Shown here: in pieces, positions 8,168 through 17,984 of the stretch
Layout: every line of letters begins with the position of its first letter
Position numbering within the stretch: position 1 is the first letter of the stretch
Source of the DNA: Vibrio splendidus 12E03
GTDB lineage: Bacteria > Pseudomonadota > Gammaproteobacteria > Enterobacterales > Vibrionaceae
NCBI RefSeq assembly: GCF_000272105.2
Contig: NZ_AJZD02000343.1
Span: forward strand, 1 to 60,683
Direction of reading: 5' to 3'
DNA length: 60,683 bases
Translations under genes and position numbers: made by a program
The notes under the pieces: model-generated
Database searches by the model: none
Seen by the model: the letters and a program-made list of their open reading frames with translations, nothing else
What the model was told of the DNA's origin: nothing

Positions 8168-10228
8168 CTAGATTGAATCTAGGGACTCTATTCCCATATT
8201 GAACAGGGTAAATGCGTAGATATCAGCAGTGAGATCGATAGCTTTACTCAGCGGCATTCCAGCACCATGGCCCGCATTAACATCGATACGAATCATCACG
8301 GGCGCACCGCCTTCATGCTTATCTTGCAGCTCTGAGATGAACTTATAAGAGTGAGCCGGTACTACGCGGTCATCGTGATCGGCAGTCGTCACCAGAGTTG
8401 CTGGATAATCCGTGCCGCGAACCACATTATGAACGGGAGAATAGCCAAGCAGATATTCGAACATCTCTTTATTTTGCGCGGATGTGCCATAGTCGTACGC
8501 CCAACCTTCGCCAGACGTGAATGTGTGGTAACGCAACATGTCCAACACACCAACCGCAGGTAAAGCCACTTGGAACAGCTCTGGCCTTTGAGTCATACAA
8601 GCGCCTACCAGCAAGCCTCCGTTAGAACCGCCGCGAATCGCCAACTTATCGCTACAGGTGTAGTTTTCTTCAATTAAGAACTCGGCAGCAGCAATGAAGT
8701 CGTCAAAGACATTCTGCTTTTTCTGCTGAGTGCCAGCTTTGTGCCACGCCTTACCATACTCACCACCGCCACGCAGGTTTGGCACCACATATACGCCACC
8801 CAGTTCTAGCCAACTACCAACAGTGCCCGAGAAAGAAGGCGTTAGGCTAACGTTAAAGCCACCATAGGCGTACAACATGGTTGGGTTATTACCGTCCAGT
8901 TTTAGTCCCTTCTTATAAGAGAGAAACATCGGAACCTGTGTACCATCTTTTGAGGTATAGAAGACCTGTTTAGACTCGAACTTGTCAGATTCAAACGGTG
9001 ACTCAGATCGCTGATAGATTTCTGAACTACCAGTTTCGACATCGAATGAGAAAATCGTTGGCGGCGTGACATAGTTGGTAAAGGTGTAATAAAGCTGGGT
9101 TTGCTCTTTTTTACCACCTAAGCCACTGGCCGTCCCCATCCCAGGCATGTGAAGTTCTCGAACTAAGTTACCTTGGTAATCCAACTGATCGATTTTAGAC
9201 ACCACATCCACCATGTAGTGCGCAAACAAGTAACCACCACCAGTGCTGATGTCTAATGGCTGTGGCTTCTCAGGGATGATATCGAGCCATTTCCCATCGC
9301 GAGTATCAAAGCTCATCACCTTGCCATTAGGCGCATCAAGATTGGTGTATAGAATGAAGGTCTCATCTTGGTTATCGATGAGATAAGTGTCGCTATCCAC
9401 ATGGTCAATCAGCGTGTTCAGCGATTGTTCGAGTGAGTTTAAATCGATATAGAACAGCCTGTTACCCGATGTCGACTCTCGCCCTAGAATGATCAAGTAA
9501 CGGTCGTCTTCGGTGGTATAGCCTGATACATAGCGGTGCTGCTCAGCGTTGTTCTCGCCAAAAACCACCTTGTCGCTAGCTTGCTCTGTACCCAACTCAT
9601 GGAAGTAAAGTTTGTGCTGTTCGGTACGTGCAGAAAGCTGGCTACCGTCTGGCTTATCGTAACTAGAGTAATAAAAGCCACGATTACCCAACCAAGAAAT
9701 GCCGGTAAATTTAGCGTCGGTGATTTCGGCTTCAAGCTGCTGTTTAGTCTCGGTATCGATAACAAAAATCTTGCGCCAGTCGCTACCACCCTCTGAAATA
9801 CTGTACGCCACTAGGCTGTAATCTTTAGAAAACGACACCGAACCCAGTGATGTAGTGCCATCTTCCGAGAAAGTGTTCGGATCTAGGAAAATTTCCTCTT
9901 GTTGCCCTTCTTTGTGACGATAGAGAATGCTGTGATTCTGCAGTCCATCATTCTTATAGAAATAGGTGTAATCCCCTCGCACAAACGGCTGTGAGCTCTT
10001 TTTGTAGTCTTGCGCTTTCGCTAATCGTTCTCGCAGTTCTGCGCGATACGGGATTTGAGCAAGGTAATCAAACGTGACTTCATTTTGACTTGCCACCCAC
10101 TGCGCGGTTTCGTCACTTCTATCATCTTCTAACCAGCGATATGGGTCTTCGATTATCTGACCAAAATAGTCATCGCTGACGATCTGTTTATTGGTGATTG
10201 GATATTGATACTCTTTTAAATAGCCCAT
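8168..10228 (-). CDS. Prolyl oligopeptidase family serine peptidase (S9A)
   Basis: Cytoplasmic serine peptidase of 686 aa, close to the length of prolyl endopeptidases, predicted to cut short peptides after proline. No signal peptide is present. The N-terminal signature DPYRWLEDDRSDE is typical; residues ~70-400 form the beta-propeller; the C-terminal alpha/beta hydrolase domain carries the nucleophile motif GGSNGGLL (Ser535), an acid in TADHDDRVVPAHS and a histidine in VNAGHGAGM. Proteins of this length lacking a signal are usually prolyl endopeptidase; oligopeptidase B is less likely. It starts 11 bp after the LysR gene stop on the same strand, so the two may be cotranscribed. Confidence 0.92.
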   Translation of the reverse strand: MGYLKEYQYPITNKQIVSDDYFGQIIEDPYRWLEDDRSDETAQWVASQNEVTFDYLAQIPYRAELRERLAKAQDYKKSSQPFVRGDYTYFYKNDGLQNHSILYRHKEGQQEEIFLDPNTFSEDGTTSLGSVSFSKDYSLVAYSISEGGSDWRKIFVIDTETKQQLEAEITDAKFTGISWLGNRGFYYSSYDKPDGSQLSARTEQHKLYFHELGTEQASDKVVFGENNAEQHRYVSGYTTEDDRYLIILGRESTSGNRLFYIDLNSLEQSLNTLIDHVDSDTYLIDNQDETFILYTNLDAPNGKVMSFDTRDGKWLDIIPEKPQPLDISTGGGYLFAHYMVDVVSKIDQLDYQGNLVRELHMPGMGTASGLGGKKEQTQLYYTFTNYVTPPTIFSFDVETGSSEIYQRSESPFESDKFESKQVFYTSKDGTQVPMFLSYKKGLKLDGNNPTMLYAYGGFNVSLTPSFSGTVGSWLELGGVYVVPNLRGGGEYGKAWHKAGTQQKKQNVFDDFIAAAEFLIEENYTCSDKLAIRGGSNGGLLVGACMTQRPELFQVALPAVGVLDMLRYHTFTSGEGWAYDYGTSAQNKEMFEYLLGYSPVHNVVRGTDYPATLVTTADHDDRVVPAHSYKFISELQDKHEGGAPVMIRIDVNAGHGAGMPLSKAIDLTADIYAFTLFNMGIESLDSI

Positions 10229-10239
10229 CGTGATCCTTA

Positions 10240-11157
10240 TTAAAAATAGTGTGAAATCGTCAGATAACGAGTTCTGATGTGTTCAATCAATAACTTAATC
10301 TTATTGGGAGGCTGGCGCGTAAAGGGGTACACCGCATAAATACCCAACTTCTTGCCCACCAAGTCAGGGAAGATATCCACCAGCTGACCATTGCGAATAT
10401 CGTGATAAACCAGACAGCGCGGCACGTACGCAACGCCATGTCCACCCAGCGCTGCTTTTCTTAATGCCGTCGCGTTGTCAGTCGAGAAAGAGCCCGAGAC
10501 ACGCACAATGTACTTATCGTTGTCGGTACAACCATCTTTACTGTGCAGGAACTGCCATTCGCTAGCACCCGTTGTTTGATACGCATATTGCAAACAATTA
10601 TGCTCAACCAAATCCTTGGGCTGCATCGGCTTACCGTTCTTAGCGATATAAGACGGCGAGGCACACACCACCCATTGAGAATCCAATATGTGTCGCGCAA
10701 TCAAGCTGGAGTCTTCTAGGTATCCGGTTCTAATCACCAAGTCGAGACCATCCTCAACCAGATCGACAAAGCGATTGTTTAGAGACATATCGACCGTTAA
10801 ACCTGGGTGCATATTACAAAACTCGGCAACAGCGTCTGCGAGAATCAAATCTCCGGAGATAGTAGGTACTGACATTTTGATATGACCACTAACATTTTCA
10901 CCAAAGCCTGAAACTGCGTCCATAGCCTCTTGAGCCGCCTGCTTCACATTTTTGGCGCTGTGTAACATTGCCTTACCTGCCTCAGTCAGCGTCAATTTAC
11001 GCGTGGTTCGATACAATAGCTGCACGCCAATCTCTTCTTCCAAACGCGCAATTCTCTTACTAACTACCGAATTTGTAAGGTTATTTTGTTCTGCCACCTT
11101 ACTAAAACTGCCCAGCTCTACTACCTGTGAAAACAGGATCAAATCGTCTGCTCGCAT
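10240..11157 (-). CDS. LysR-family transcriptional regulator
   Basis: 305-aa LysR-type regulator. The N-terminal winged helix-turn-helix covers residues 1-60 (LILFSQVVELGSFSKVAEQN, VSKRIARLEEEIGVQLL), and the effector-binding domain runs from about residue 90 to the end (GHIKMSVPTISGDLILADAV). The domain style resembles the CrgA/DmlR/AaeR subgroup. It is divergent from the lactate operon (248 bp between starts) and immediately upstream of the oligopeptidase gene, so by LysR convention it may control lldP-lldD-dld. No clear T-N11-A box stood out. The family is certain; the target is inferred from divergence only. Confidence 0.9.
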   Translation of the reverse strand: MRADDLILFSQVVELGSFSKVAEQNNLTNSVVSKRIARLEEEIGVQLLYRTTRKLTLTEAGKAMLHSAKNVKQAAQEAMDAVSGFGENVSGHIKMSVPTISGDLILADAVAEFCNMHPGLTVDMSLNNRFVDLVEDGLDLVIRTGYLEDSSLIARHILDSQWVVCASPSYIAKNGKPMQPKDLVEHNCLQYAYQTTGASEWQFLHSKDGCTDNDKYIVRVSGSFSTDNATALRKAALGGHGVAYVPRCLVYHDIRNGQLVDIFPDLVGKKLGIYAVYPFTRQPPNKIKLLIEHIRTRYLTISHYF

Positions 11158-11404
11158 TTGATTATGCCAATTTTGGAATTAATTATTTTCATTATTTCCC
11201 TATATCAATAAAAAATAAAGGGGTAAATTCACGCCAAATTAACAAAACAATTACAAAAACAGCTTTTGCAATCACATCGGTTACAAATAAAGCGACTCTA
11301 ATTACAACAATTGAATCCTCGAGATTCAGATTACACCTACAAAACTAATGACGTGTTATTCACTTCAAACATGAACGTTTGAAAACAAGTACGAGGAAGT
11401 ACCC

Positions 11405-13099
11405 ATGAGTGAAACTCTACTAGCATTATTGGCCTTTTCGCCAATAGTTGTTGCAGCCATTCTGCTGGTTGGCCTTAACTGGCCTGCAAAAAAAGCGATG
11501 CCCGTGGCATTTGCGTTAACCGTTGCTATCGCCCTATTCGCATGGGATATGTCTAGCACTCGCGTGCTGGCTTCAGTATTCCAAGGCTTCGGCATTACCG
11601 TGTCGGTTCTCTGGATTGTGTTTGGCGCCATCTTCTTATTAAACACTTTGAAACACACCGGAGCTATCACCACCATCCGCAACGGATTTACTGACATATC
11701 AGCAGACCGTCGTGTACAAGCGATCATCATTGCTTGGTGTTTTGGTTCATTCATTGAAGGTGCATCTGGCTTCGGCACACCGGCTGCCATCGCTGCACCA
11801 CTATTGGTTGCTATCGGCTTCCCAGCGCTGGCTGCGGTATTGATGGGCATGATGATTCAATCTACGCCGGTATCGTTCGGCGCGGTTGGTACACCTATCA
11901 TCGTTGGCGTAAACAAAGGTTTGGATACGCACAACATCGGTGAAAGCCTGATTGCCAATGGTTCAACATGGGATGCTTACCTACAACAGATCACATCAAG
12001 TGTTGCAATCATCCACGCCTGCGTTGGTGTGATGATTCCTGTATTGATGGCGATGATGCTGACTCGTTTCTTTGGTAAGAACAAAAGCTGGACTGAAGGC
12101 CTTGATATCCTGCCATTCGCACTGTTCGCAGGTGCCGCTTTCACTATTCCTTACGCACTAACGGGGGTTTTCCTCGGTGCTGAGTTCCCATCACTGATTG
12201 GTGGTTTGGTTGGCCTTGCGATTGTTGTAACAGCAGCAAAACGCGGCTTCCTAGTACCTAAATCAAAATGGGACTTTGAAAGCGAAGACAAGTGGCCAGC
12301 TGAATGGCTAGGTTCTTTGAAAATTGACCTTGATGACAACAGTCAAAACCATAAGAAAATGAGCATGGCGATGGCATGGGCACCTTACGTGCTGCTTGCT
12401 GTGACTTTGGTTGCGAGCCGTGTGAGCCCAGAGTTCAAAGGCCTACTGAAGAGCGTTAGCCTTTCATTCAGCAACATCCTTGGTGAGACTGGCGTAAGCA
12501 CAGCGATTCAACCTCTTTATCTGCCGGGCGGTATCCTAGTATTTGTTGCGCTGGTTGCTGTTCTGATTCAAGGCCGCAGCGCTGCGCCACTAGCGAAAGC
12601 ATTCGGTGAATCAAGTAAAACACTGATTGGTGCAGGTTTCGTACTGGTGTTCACCATCCCTATGGTTCGTATCTTCATCAACTCTGGTGTGAACGCAGCT
12701 GACCTAGCGAGTATGCCTGTAACAACAGCCAACTTCGCCGCGGACTTAGTTGGCAGCGCATTCCCAGCATTGAGTGCCACTGTTGGTGCGTTAGGTGCCT
12801 TCATTGCAGGTTCGAACACCGTTTCAAACATGATGTTCAGCCAGTTCCAATTCGAAGTAGCGCAGACCCTGACTATCTCGAGTGCAGTCGTTGTTGCCCT
12901 ACAAGCCGTTGGTGCAGCAGCCGGTAACATGATTGCGATTCACAACGTGGTAGCCGCTTCGGCGACCGTAGGCTTGTTAGGACGTGAAGGTGCAACACTA
13001 CGTAAAACCGTTATCCCTACGTTCTATTACTTGGTGATGACGGGCATCATCGGCCTAGTGGTTATCTACGGCTTCAATATGACAGACGCACTTATGTAG
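11405..13099 (+). CDS. lldP: L-lactate permease
   Basis: Inner-membrane lactate:proton symporter of 564 aa with about 12-14 helices. The signature region IEGASGFGTPAAIAAPLL near residues 119-136 and SFGAVGTPIIVGVNKGL near 158-174 are hallmarks of the LctP family. The start ATG at 11405 has AGGA eight bases before it. It is the first gene of a probable lldP-lldD-dld operon on the plus strand, divergent from a LysR gene. The same order is known in other vibrios. The upstream 247 bp is AT-rich with no recognised site. Confidence 0.95.
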   Translation: MSETLLALLAFSPIVVAAILLVGLNWPAKKAMPVAFALTVAIALFAWDMSSTRVLASVFQGFGITVSVLWIVFGAIFLLNTLKHTGAITTIRNGFTDISADRRVQAIIIAWCFGSFIEGASGFGTPAAIAAPLLVAIGFPALAAVLMGMMIQSTPVSFGAVGTPIIVGVNKGLDTHNIGESLIANGSTWDAYLQQITSSVAIIHACVGVMIPVLMAMMLTRFFGKNKSWTEGLDILPFALFAGAAFTIPYALTGVFLGAEFPSLIGGLVGLAIVVTAAKRGFLVPKSKWDFESEDKWPAEWLGSLKIDLDDNSQNHKKMSMAMAWAPYVLLAVTLVASRVSPEFKGLLKSVSLSFSNILGETGVSTAIQPLYLPGGILVFVALVAVLIQGRSAAPLAKAFGESSKTLIGAGFVLVFTIPMVRIFINSGVNAADLASMPVTTANFAADLVGSAFPALSATVGALGAFIAGSNTVSNMMFSQFQFEVAQTLTISSAVVVALQAVGAAAGNMIAIHNVVAASATVGLLGREGATLRKTVIPTFYYLVMTGIIGLVVIYGFNMTDALM

Positions 13100-13124
13100 A
13101 CCATAAGTCGTTACAAAAGCACTT

Positions 13125-13227
13125 GGCGTTAATACTCAATTCCCCGACAGCGACACCGTCTAATAAGACAGTTGATGAGTTCCGGGATGGATACTAGAAC
13201 ACATCAACACCCACGGGTATTAACGCC
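13125..13227 (+). other. Structured intercistronic RNA element between lldP and lldD
   Basis: An 11-bp perfect inverted repeat, GGCGTTAATAC (13125-13135) with GTATTAACGCC (13217-13227), closes an 81-nt interior. Inside are two further helices: GTCT-AATA-AGAC (13158-13169) and GTTGATG (13171-13177) with CATCAAC (13202-13208). The fold resembles a three-way junction in the lldPD transcript. There is no strong U-tract after it (ATTTTCCC), so full termination is unlikely. I cannot match it to a known riboswitch class. Confidence 0.55.
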
Positions 13228-13301
13228 ATTTTCCCGAATTAAAGCAGCCCAAACCAAGCTCTCAAAAAAGAGCAACATCCCAAGAATTTAGGACTGAAAT
13301 T

Positions 13302-14441
13302 ATGATCATATCCGCATCGACTGATTACCGCGCCGCAGCAAAAGCGAAATTACCACCGTTTCTTTTCCACTACATTGATGGTGGCTCTTACGGAGAACAC
13401 ACCCTACGCCGTAACACGGCTGACCTTGCTGAGATTGCGCTAAAGCAGCGTGTCCTCAATGATATGTCGGACCTAAACTTAGAAACCGAGCTGTTCGGCG
13501 AGAAGCTAGCGATGCCAATTGCACTGGCGCCTGTTGGTTTAACGGGTATGTACGCAAGACGCGGTGAAGTACAAGCCGCCAAAGCTGCAGACAACAAAGG
13601 CATTCCGTTTACCATGTCGACCGTGTCGGTGTGCCCGATTGAAGAAGTCGCACCTAAGATTGAACGCCCAATGTGGTTCCAGCTTTACGTGTTAAAAGAT
13701 CGCGGCTTCATGAAGAACGTATTGGAACGTGCAAAAGCGGCTGGCGTGACAACACTGGTCTTTACGGTAGACATGCCTGTACCCGGCGCTCGCTACCGTG
13801 ACATGCACTCAGGAATGAGTGGCCCAAATGCAGCAATACGCCGCGTATTTCAATCGATGCGTCATCCTAGCTGGGCCGTTGATGTTGGCCTTTTGGGTAA
13901 ACCACACGATCTTGGCAATATCTCTACTTACCGAGGTTCTCCAACCAAACTGGAAGACTACATCGGTTGGTTGGGTGACAACTTCGACCCGTCGATTTCA
14001 TGGAAAGATCTAGAGTGGATCCGTGACTTCTGGGACGGCCCGATGGTCATCAAAGGTATTCTTGATGAAGAAGATGCAAAAGACGCTGTGAGATTTGGCG
14101 CAGACGGTATCGTAGTTTCAAACCACGGTGGTCGTCAGCTTGATGGTGTTCTATCAAGTGCCAAAGCACTGCCTGCAATTGCAGACGCAGTAAAAGGCGA
14201 TACTAAGATTCTGGTCGACTCTGGTATTCGTACTGGCTTAGATGTAGTTCGTATGATGGCGATGGGCGCAGACTGCACCTTGCTTGGCCGCTCTTTCGTC
14301 TACGCGTTAGCAGCACAAGGACAAGCAGGCGTTGAAAACCTACTCGACCTGTACGACAAAGAGATGCGCGTTGCCATGACATTAACTGGCGCCAAGACAA
14401 TCAAAGACTTAACTCGTGACTCTCTGGTGGGGCTAGATTAA
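13302..14441 (+). CDS. lldD: L-lactate dehydrogenase (FMN, quinone-linked)
   Basis: 379-aa FMN-dependent L-lactate oxidation enzyme on the inner face of the membrane, passing electrons to quinone and forming pyruvate. The family begins with the ISASTDYRAAAKAKLPPFLFHYIDGG pattern seen here. The catalytic histidine is His275 in SNHGGRQLDG, at the same number as in E. coli LldD. FMN-binding segments include APVGLTGMYARRGE, VDSGIRTGLDVVRMMAMGA and LLGRSFVYAL. It lies 202 bp after lldP with a folded spacer between, and 161 bp before dld. Length and motifs are complete. Confidence 0.96.
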   Translation: MIISASTDYRAAAKAKLPPFLFHYIDGGSYGEHTLRRNTADLAEIALKQRVLNDMSDLNLETELFGEKLAMPIALAPVGLTGMYARRGEVQAAKAADNKGIPFTMSTVSVCPIEEVAPKIERPMWFQLYVLKDRGFMKNVLERAKAAGVTTLVFTVDMPVPGARYRDMHSGMSGPNAAIRRVFQSMRHPSWAVDVGLLGKPHDLGNISTYRGSPTKLEDYIGWLGDNFDPSISWKDLEWIRDFWDGPMVIKGILDEEDAKDAVRFGADGIVVSNHGGRQLDGVLSSAKALPAIADAVKGDTKILVDSGIRTGLDVVRMMAMGADCTLLGRSFVYALAAQGQAGVENLLDLYDKEMRVAMTLTGAKTIKDLTRDSLVGLD

Positions 14442-14503
14442 ACCTCAACGATTTAGGTTCAGGTTCGGACTAATGCTTTGGTCTACTTAGACTGAAGTTC
14501 AAT

Positions 14504-14539
14504 CGGTGTCACAGCAATTCCACTGCCGTTGTGACACCG
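14504..14539 (+). other. Intercistronic hairpin between lldD and dld
   Basis: CGGTGTCACA (14504-14513) pairs perfectly with TGTGACACCG (14530-14539) around a 16-nt loop, followed by TTTAAGC rather than a full U-tract. It may attenuate or process the transcript. Just upstream GTCT-ACTT-AGAC (14481-14492) repeats the small GTCT/AGAC stem seen in the lldP-lldD spacer. Confidence 0.5.
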
Positions 14540-14602
14540 TTTAAGCACTGGAAAACAAATAAAAACAAATCAGTGCCAAATAAGAAGCACAAGGAAGCAA
14601 AG

Positions 14603-17458
14603 ATGGAGACAAACACATCCCATGAGCGAGTAATAGACGCACAAGCTTATCAGCAGCTTGAAGCGATACTGGCTCAAAAAATAGAAACGGAACGCATTGT
14701 CACTCAAGAGGCAAAGCGCTTGGCTTACGGCACCGATGCGAGTTTTTATCGCTTGGTGCCGAAAATAGTTCTAAGGCTTAAAAACTTAGACGAAGTGATG
14801 TTCACCATTCAAAGCTGTCGCGAACTCGGCATTCATTTTACCTTTCGCGCTGCGGGCACCAGCCTTTCAGGACAAGCCGTTTCAGACTCGGTACTCATCA
14901 CACTGACCGATGACTGGCGTGGCCACGAAATCGTAGATAACGGCAATCAGATCATCCTTCAACCGGGTGTGATTGGCGCTGATGCCAACAAATATCTTGC
15001 CCCTTTCCAACGTAAAATCGGCCCAGACCCAGCCTCCATCAATACCTGTAAAATCGGTGGTATTGCGGCGAACAACGCCAGTGGCATGTGTTGTGGTACT
15101 GCGCAAAACTCGTATCGCACCGTTGAGAGCATGAAAATAGTATTGAGTGATGGCTCCCTGCTTGATACGGCTGACAACGCAAGTGTTGAGGCATTCAAGC
15201 AATCGCACAAAGAACTGTTTGAAGGCATTGTTGAATTACATCAACAGACAGCGTCAAACCAAGAACTTGCAGACAGAATCCGCCACAAATACCGCCTCAA
15301 AAACACCACTGGCTACGCTCTGAATGCTTTGGTTGATTACCACGATCCAATTGAGATCATCAAACACTTGATGATTGGCTCAGAAGGCACGCTCGGCTTC
15401 ATTGCTGAGATTACCTACAACACGGTTATCGAACACCCAAACAAAGCCTCGGCTCTGTTGGTGTTTGCCGACATCGAACAAGCCAGTAAAGCCGTTACTA
15501 CGCTGTCAAAAACTCCGGTTGCTGCTGTTGAGTTAATGGACGGCAGAGCGCTGCGTTCAGTGGCTGATAAACCGGGTATGCCTGCGTTTATGCCGAGCTT
15601 AGATTTAGAAGCGGCAGCGATTTTGGTTGAATCACACGCCAGCTCCCAGCAGGACTTAGATTTACAATGTAAATCAATTTTGGACGCATTGGCTGATTAC
15701 ACGATTGTTGAATCAGTGCCTTTCACTTCCGATCCAAAGACAGTCGCGACTCTTTGGGGCATCCGAAAAGGCATGTTCCCAGCAGTTGGCGCAGTGCGTG
15801 AAGTCGGTACGACCGTTATCATTGAAGACGTGGCTTTCCCTGTAGAAAACCTTGCTAATGGTATTCGAGAGCTGCAAGAGCTGTTCGACAAATACGACTA
15901 CAGCGAAGCGATCATTTTCGGCCATGCCCTCGAAGGCAACCTGCATTTTGTGTTTACGCAAGGCTTTGATAGCCAAACAGAAATCGATCGCTACGGCGGT
16001 TTCATGGATGACGTGGCCGAACTAGTCGCGGTGAAATACCAAGGTTCACTGAAAGCAGAACATGGCACTGGCCGTAATATGGCGCCCTATGTCGAATTGG
16101 AATGGGGCAAAGATGGCTACGCCTTGATGCAACAAATCAAAGCCTTGTTTGATCCAGAAAGACTGCTCAACCCCGGCGTTATTATTAACGACAATCCAAA
16201 TTCACACATCACCAATTTGAAGCCAATGCCTGCTGCTGACGACCTTGTCGACCGCTGTATTGAATGTGGCTTCTGCGAGCCTGTTTGTCCGTCTCGTACC
16301 TTAACCCTATCGCCACGCCAACGTATCGTGCTGTACCGTGAGTTACAACGCCGCCGTGCTGCAGGTAAGGAAGTAGAAGCAAGTGAGCTAGAGAAAACCT
16401 TCGAATACCAAGGTATCGATACCTGCGCCGCAACTGGCCTGTGTGCCGAGCGTTGCCCAGTGGGAATCAACACCGGAGATTTAATTAAGAAGCTTCGTAT
16501 TGCCAAGTACGAAAAATTTACGCCAATCGCTAAGTGGACAGCGGATCATTTCTCGACCACCACAAAGCTGACCAAAGCTGGGCTCAAAACCAACCAAGTG
16601 GCGAGTAAAGTATTAGGCGCAAATACCGTCGGCAAGCTAACCAACGGCCTGCGCTCAATGACTAAAGGCGCGACACCGGTTTGGATGCCTGAGATGCCGC
16701 AATCCAATAGTCACTCGCTAGTCTCATCACCAGTGACGGCAGAATCCTCAAGCAATCATAAGAAGGTGGTTTATCTCCCTTCGTGTGCCAGTCGAACTAT
16801 GGGACAACAAGGCGATGCGGGCGATCAACGTCCCCTAACTGAAGTGACCATGTCTTTGCTTAACAAAGCCGGATTTGAGGTTATTCTTCCGAAAAAGCTA
16901 GATGACCAATGTTGTGGTATGCCTTACGACAGCAAAGGGATGACCGATTTAGCCCAATCTAAAGCACAACAACTCGAAGAAGTGTTGTGGCAAGCCAGTC
17001 GTCAGGGTGAATACCCAGTATTAATGGACACCAGTCCATGTGCTAAACGCAGTATTGAACAGTTCACCAAACCGTTAGAGGTATTAGAGCCGACAGGGTT
17101 TGTGAATCAATACCTGCTTGAGCACCTGACACTTAAGCCGCTGCAAGAAACCGTGATGCTGCATGTGACGTGTAGTTCTCGTCGAATGGGCTTAGAAGGC
17201 GCGATGTTGAGCCTTGCTAAAGCCTGTACTGAAAAGGTGATTGTTCCTGAGCATATCCAATGTTGTGGCTGGGCGGGTGACAAAGGTTTTACCACCCCAG
17301 AGCTGAACGAGGCGGCAGTACACCCACTCAAAGAACAAGTACCGAGCAACTGCACTCGCGGATTCAGCAACAGCCGAACCTGTGAGATCGGTTTATCCCA
17401 TCACAGTGGCATTCCGTATCAGTCAATCTTGTACTTGGTTGACGAAGTGGCACAGTAG
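14603..17458 (+). CDS. dld: FAD/Fe-S D-lactate dehydrogenase (Dld-II type)
   Basis: Large fused oxidoreductase (about 951 aa) expected to oxidise D-lactate to pyruvate and feed the respiratory chain. Order: FAD_binding_4 domain (FRAAGTSLSGQAVSDSVLI; IGGIAANNASGMCCGT), a GlcD-like C-terminal flavin domain ending near the motif EHGTGRNMAPYVE, a two-cluster ferredoxin module (CIECGFCEPVCPS; CAATGLCAERCPVG), and CCG-type domains (CCGMPYDSKG; CCGWAGDKG). This composite matches the Dld-II enzyme characterised in Shewanella. I choose ATG 14603 (METNTSHERV), preceded by AAGGA, over an in-frame ATG at 14531 that sits on the upstream hairpin and lacks a ribosome site. Third gene of the lactate operon, with its own terminator after it. 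Confidence 0.93.
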   Translation: METNTSHERVIDAQAYQQLEAILAQKIETERIVTQEAKRLAYGTDASFYRLVPKIVLRLKNLDEVMFTIQSCRELGIHFTFRAAGTSLSGQAVSDSVLITLTDDWRGHEIVDNGNQIILQPGVIGADANKYLAPFQRKIGPDPASINTCKIGGIAANNASGMCCGTAQNSYRTVESMKIVLSDGSLLDTADNASVEAFKQSHKELFEGIVELHQQTASNQELADRIRHKYRLKNTTGYALNALVDYHDPIEIIKHLMIGSEGTLGFIAEITYNTVIEHPNKASALLVFADIEQASKAVTTLSKTPVAAVELMDGRALRSVADKPGMPAFMPSLDLEAAAILVESHASSQQDLDLQCKSILDALADYTIVESVPFTSDPKTVATLWGIRKGMFPAVGAVREVGTTVIIEDVAFPVENLANGIRELQELFDKYDYSEAIIFGHALEGNLHFVFTQGFDSQTEIDRYGGFMDDVAELVAVKYQGSLKAEHGTGRNMAPYVELEWGKDGYALMQQIKALFDPERLLNPGVIINDNPNSHITNLKPMPAADDLVDRCIECGFCEPVCPSRTLTLSPRQRIVLYRELQRRRAAGKEVEASELEKTFEYQGIDTCAATGLCAERCPVGINTGDLIKKLRIAKYEKFTPIAKWTADHFSTTTKLTKAGLKTNQVASKVLGANTVGKLTNGLRSMTKGATPVWMPEMPQSNSHSLVSSPVTAESSSNHKKVVYLPSCASRTMGQQGDAGDQRPLTEVTMSLLNKAGFEVILPKKLDDQCCGMPYDSKGMTDLAQSKAQQLEEVLWQASRQGEYPVLMDTSPCAKRSIEQFTKPLEVLEPTGFVNQYLLEHLTLKPLQETVMLHVTCSSRRMGLEGAMLSLAKACTEKVIVPEHIQCCGWAGDKGFTTPELNEAAVHPLKEQVPSNCTRGFSNSRTCEIGLSHHSGIPYQSILYLVDEVAQ

Positions 17459-17510
17459 CCCCAATTTCACTACTTAAGGTTTCGAGCAAATAGCTTAAAC
17501 CTAAAACGAA

Positions 17511-17543
17511 AAATGGCAGCCCAATCAGGCTGCCATTTGTTTG
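17511..17543 (+). terminator. Terminator of the lactate operon
   Basis: AAATGGCAGCC (17511-17521) with GGCTGCCATTT (17528-17538), 11 bp, loop CAATCA, then GTTTG. It lies about 50 bp after the dld stop. Confidence 0.8.
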
Positions 17544-17588
17544 TTCGTTTGATAAAACATTATTTAGCTAGTTGTTAAGAGCTGACAG

Positions 17589-17831
17589 TTAGAGAGATAA
17601 GCTCATCAACTCTTCTGGTGAGTAGTGTTCTGCTTCTGCACCTTTGGCGATTAAGTCGATCACTTTGAATTCGCTCATGTCACCAAACTCTTTGGTTAAG
17701 TAATCACGAAACGCTTTCTCGCTCGGCCATTTACCTCTTACGATATAGCCCTCTTCTTTGTCGAAATCTTCCGTTTCAAAGAAGGAAAAGTCGGTCATAC
17801 CAATATTGTGGCAATACAAAACAAGATACAT
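17589..17831 (-). CDS. Small conserved-looking hypothetical protein (80 aa)
   Basis: I do not recognise the family. The 80-aa product is acidic, soluble and has no signal peptide or membrane helix (YLVLYCHNIGMTDFSFFETE at the start). The start ATG at 17831 is preceded by AAGGAT at good spacing, which supports real translation. It lies alone between the convergent lactate-operon terminator and the Opp-type permease gene, facing the same way as the latter. It is flanked downstream by the dld terminator, which may also serve it. Confidence 0.6.
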   Translation of the reverse strand: MYLVLYCHNIGMTDFSFFETEDFDKEEGYIVRGKWPSEKAFRDYLTKEFGDMSEFKVIDLIAKGAEAEHYSPEELMSLSL

Positions 17832-17984
17832 GTTGAATCCTTAACACTTAACTAGGGTCGGTTTAGCTTTTGAGCCGATCAAAAAGCTTCTCTACAAAGC
17901 AGGGCTCAAGGTTACAACATAAATGCTAAATCGAATACCCAATCGAATCGTCAATTTAGAAACCTCAGCAACCGACTCTTTTGG

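Noticed and set aside
11365..11850. 161-aa reading frame opposite the start of lldP
   Set aside because: Antisense shadow of lldP; low-complexity Ala/Met/Thr composition typical of opposite-strand frames.
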